Assembly (NCBI GenBank): GCA_003641415.1
Contig: QNAG01000186.1
Coordinates: 1-5,692, forward strand
Source of the DNA: Candidatus Zixiibacteriota bacterium
GTDB taxonomy: Bacteria; Zixibacteria; MSB-5A5; GN15; FEB-12
Direction of reading: 5' to 3'
DNA: 5,692 bases
In this document: piece after piece, positions 5,525 through 5,692 of the stretch
Layout of the letters: every line of letters begins with the position of its first letter
How positions within the stretch are numbered: position 1 is the stretch's first letter
Notes under the pieces: generated by a model
Database searches by the model: none
What the model saw: the letters and a program-made list of their open reading frames with translations, nothing else
What the model was told of the DNA's origin: nothing
Made by a program: the position numbers and the translations under genes

Positions 5525-5692
5525 GTGACTCAGAAACCAGAATCTAATCCAAACGGAGAAACGGGTAGGGCTTACACGATACGCGTCTTAGCCGTCATGT
5601 CTTGTAGTATCGCAGCAGGGTTGGGAGTCTTGTCCGGAAATCTCTTTGGACTTGCCTTCGGTGGATGTTTTGTTGCGGCTGCTGTTGGTATA
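5525..5692 (+). CDS. Membrane protein of unknown function (N-terminal 56 codons only)
   Basis: Translation from GTG at 5525 stays open to the window end. GGAGG (5511-5515) lies 9 nt upstream, which decides this start. The first 20 residues are polar (TQKPESNPNGETGRAYTIR). From residue 21 a long, Gly- and Ala-rich hydrophobic stretch begins (about 21-56), enough for one helix or a pair of short ones with small-residue packing (GLGVLSGNLFGLAFGG, 32-47). The N-terminal tail has one Lys and two Arg before the first helix, consistent with a cytoplasmic N-terminus. The fragment is too short to name a family; AtpI-like small membrane proteins were considered, but no diagnostic motif is visible. It is transcribed in the same direction as the tRNA, 173 bp downstream. 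Confidence 0.65.
   Translation, partial: MTQKPESNPNGETGRAYTIRVLAVMSCSIAAGLGVLSGNLFGLAFGGCFVAAAVGI

Overview
The window is bacterial DNA with mixed gene orientation. It holds four chromosomal-type protein genes (two cut by the window edges), one more short gene of unknown function on the same strand as the kinase, one tRNA, and two complex intergenic repeat elements. The base composition is moderate, two genes probably use GTG or alternative starts, the tRNA has no encoded CCA, and the main gene is a hybrid sensor kinase with a PhnD/TtrS-like periplasmic domain. Together these fit an environmental Gram-negative-type bacterium (deltaproteobacterial or FCB/Zixibacteria-like). That placement is an inference and not secure.

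Layout. Positions 1-430 (minus) are the N-terminal 143 residues of a multi-spanning membrane protein resembling GT-C glycosyltransferases. It has a near-consensus promoter only 6 nt before the ATG. Positions 431-797 are intergenic and contain composite repeat element 1 (615-732). Positions 798-4320 (minus) form a two-gene operon: a 1049-codon hybrid histidine kinase followed after 19 nt by a stand-alone HPt phosphotransfer protein. Positions 4321-4669 hold the kinase promoter region, composite repeat element 2 (4487-4607) and the terminator of the next gene. Positions 4670-5020 (minus) encode a 116-aa protein I do not recognise. Positions 5021-5278 carry candidate promoters and palindromes. 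Positions 5279-5351 (plus) are tRNA-Lys(CUU). Positions 5525-5692 (plus) begin a membrane protein that runs off the window.

How it works together. The kinase should sense a ligand in the periplasm and signal through one membrane helix and two PAS domains. It would autophosphorylate His665 and pass phosphate to Asp968 of its own receiver and then to His56 of the neighbouring HPt protein. No DNA-binding response regulator is in the window, so the output must be encoded elsewhere.

The most interesting non-coding signal is a set of six short hairpins, three in each element. Each has a CTTGT-type pentaloop and a stem whose sequence varies while pairing is largely kept; five of the six carry GTAG at the 5' foot. 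The two elements share the same internal order (forward, forward, reverse) and an identical 19-mer. They lie in opposite orientation on either side of the kinase-HPt operon. This is the architecture of REP/BIME elements mobilised by RAYT (Y1 HUH) transposases, although no RAYT gene is present here.
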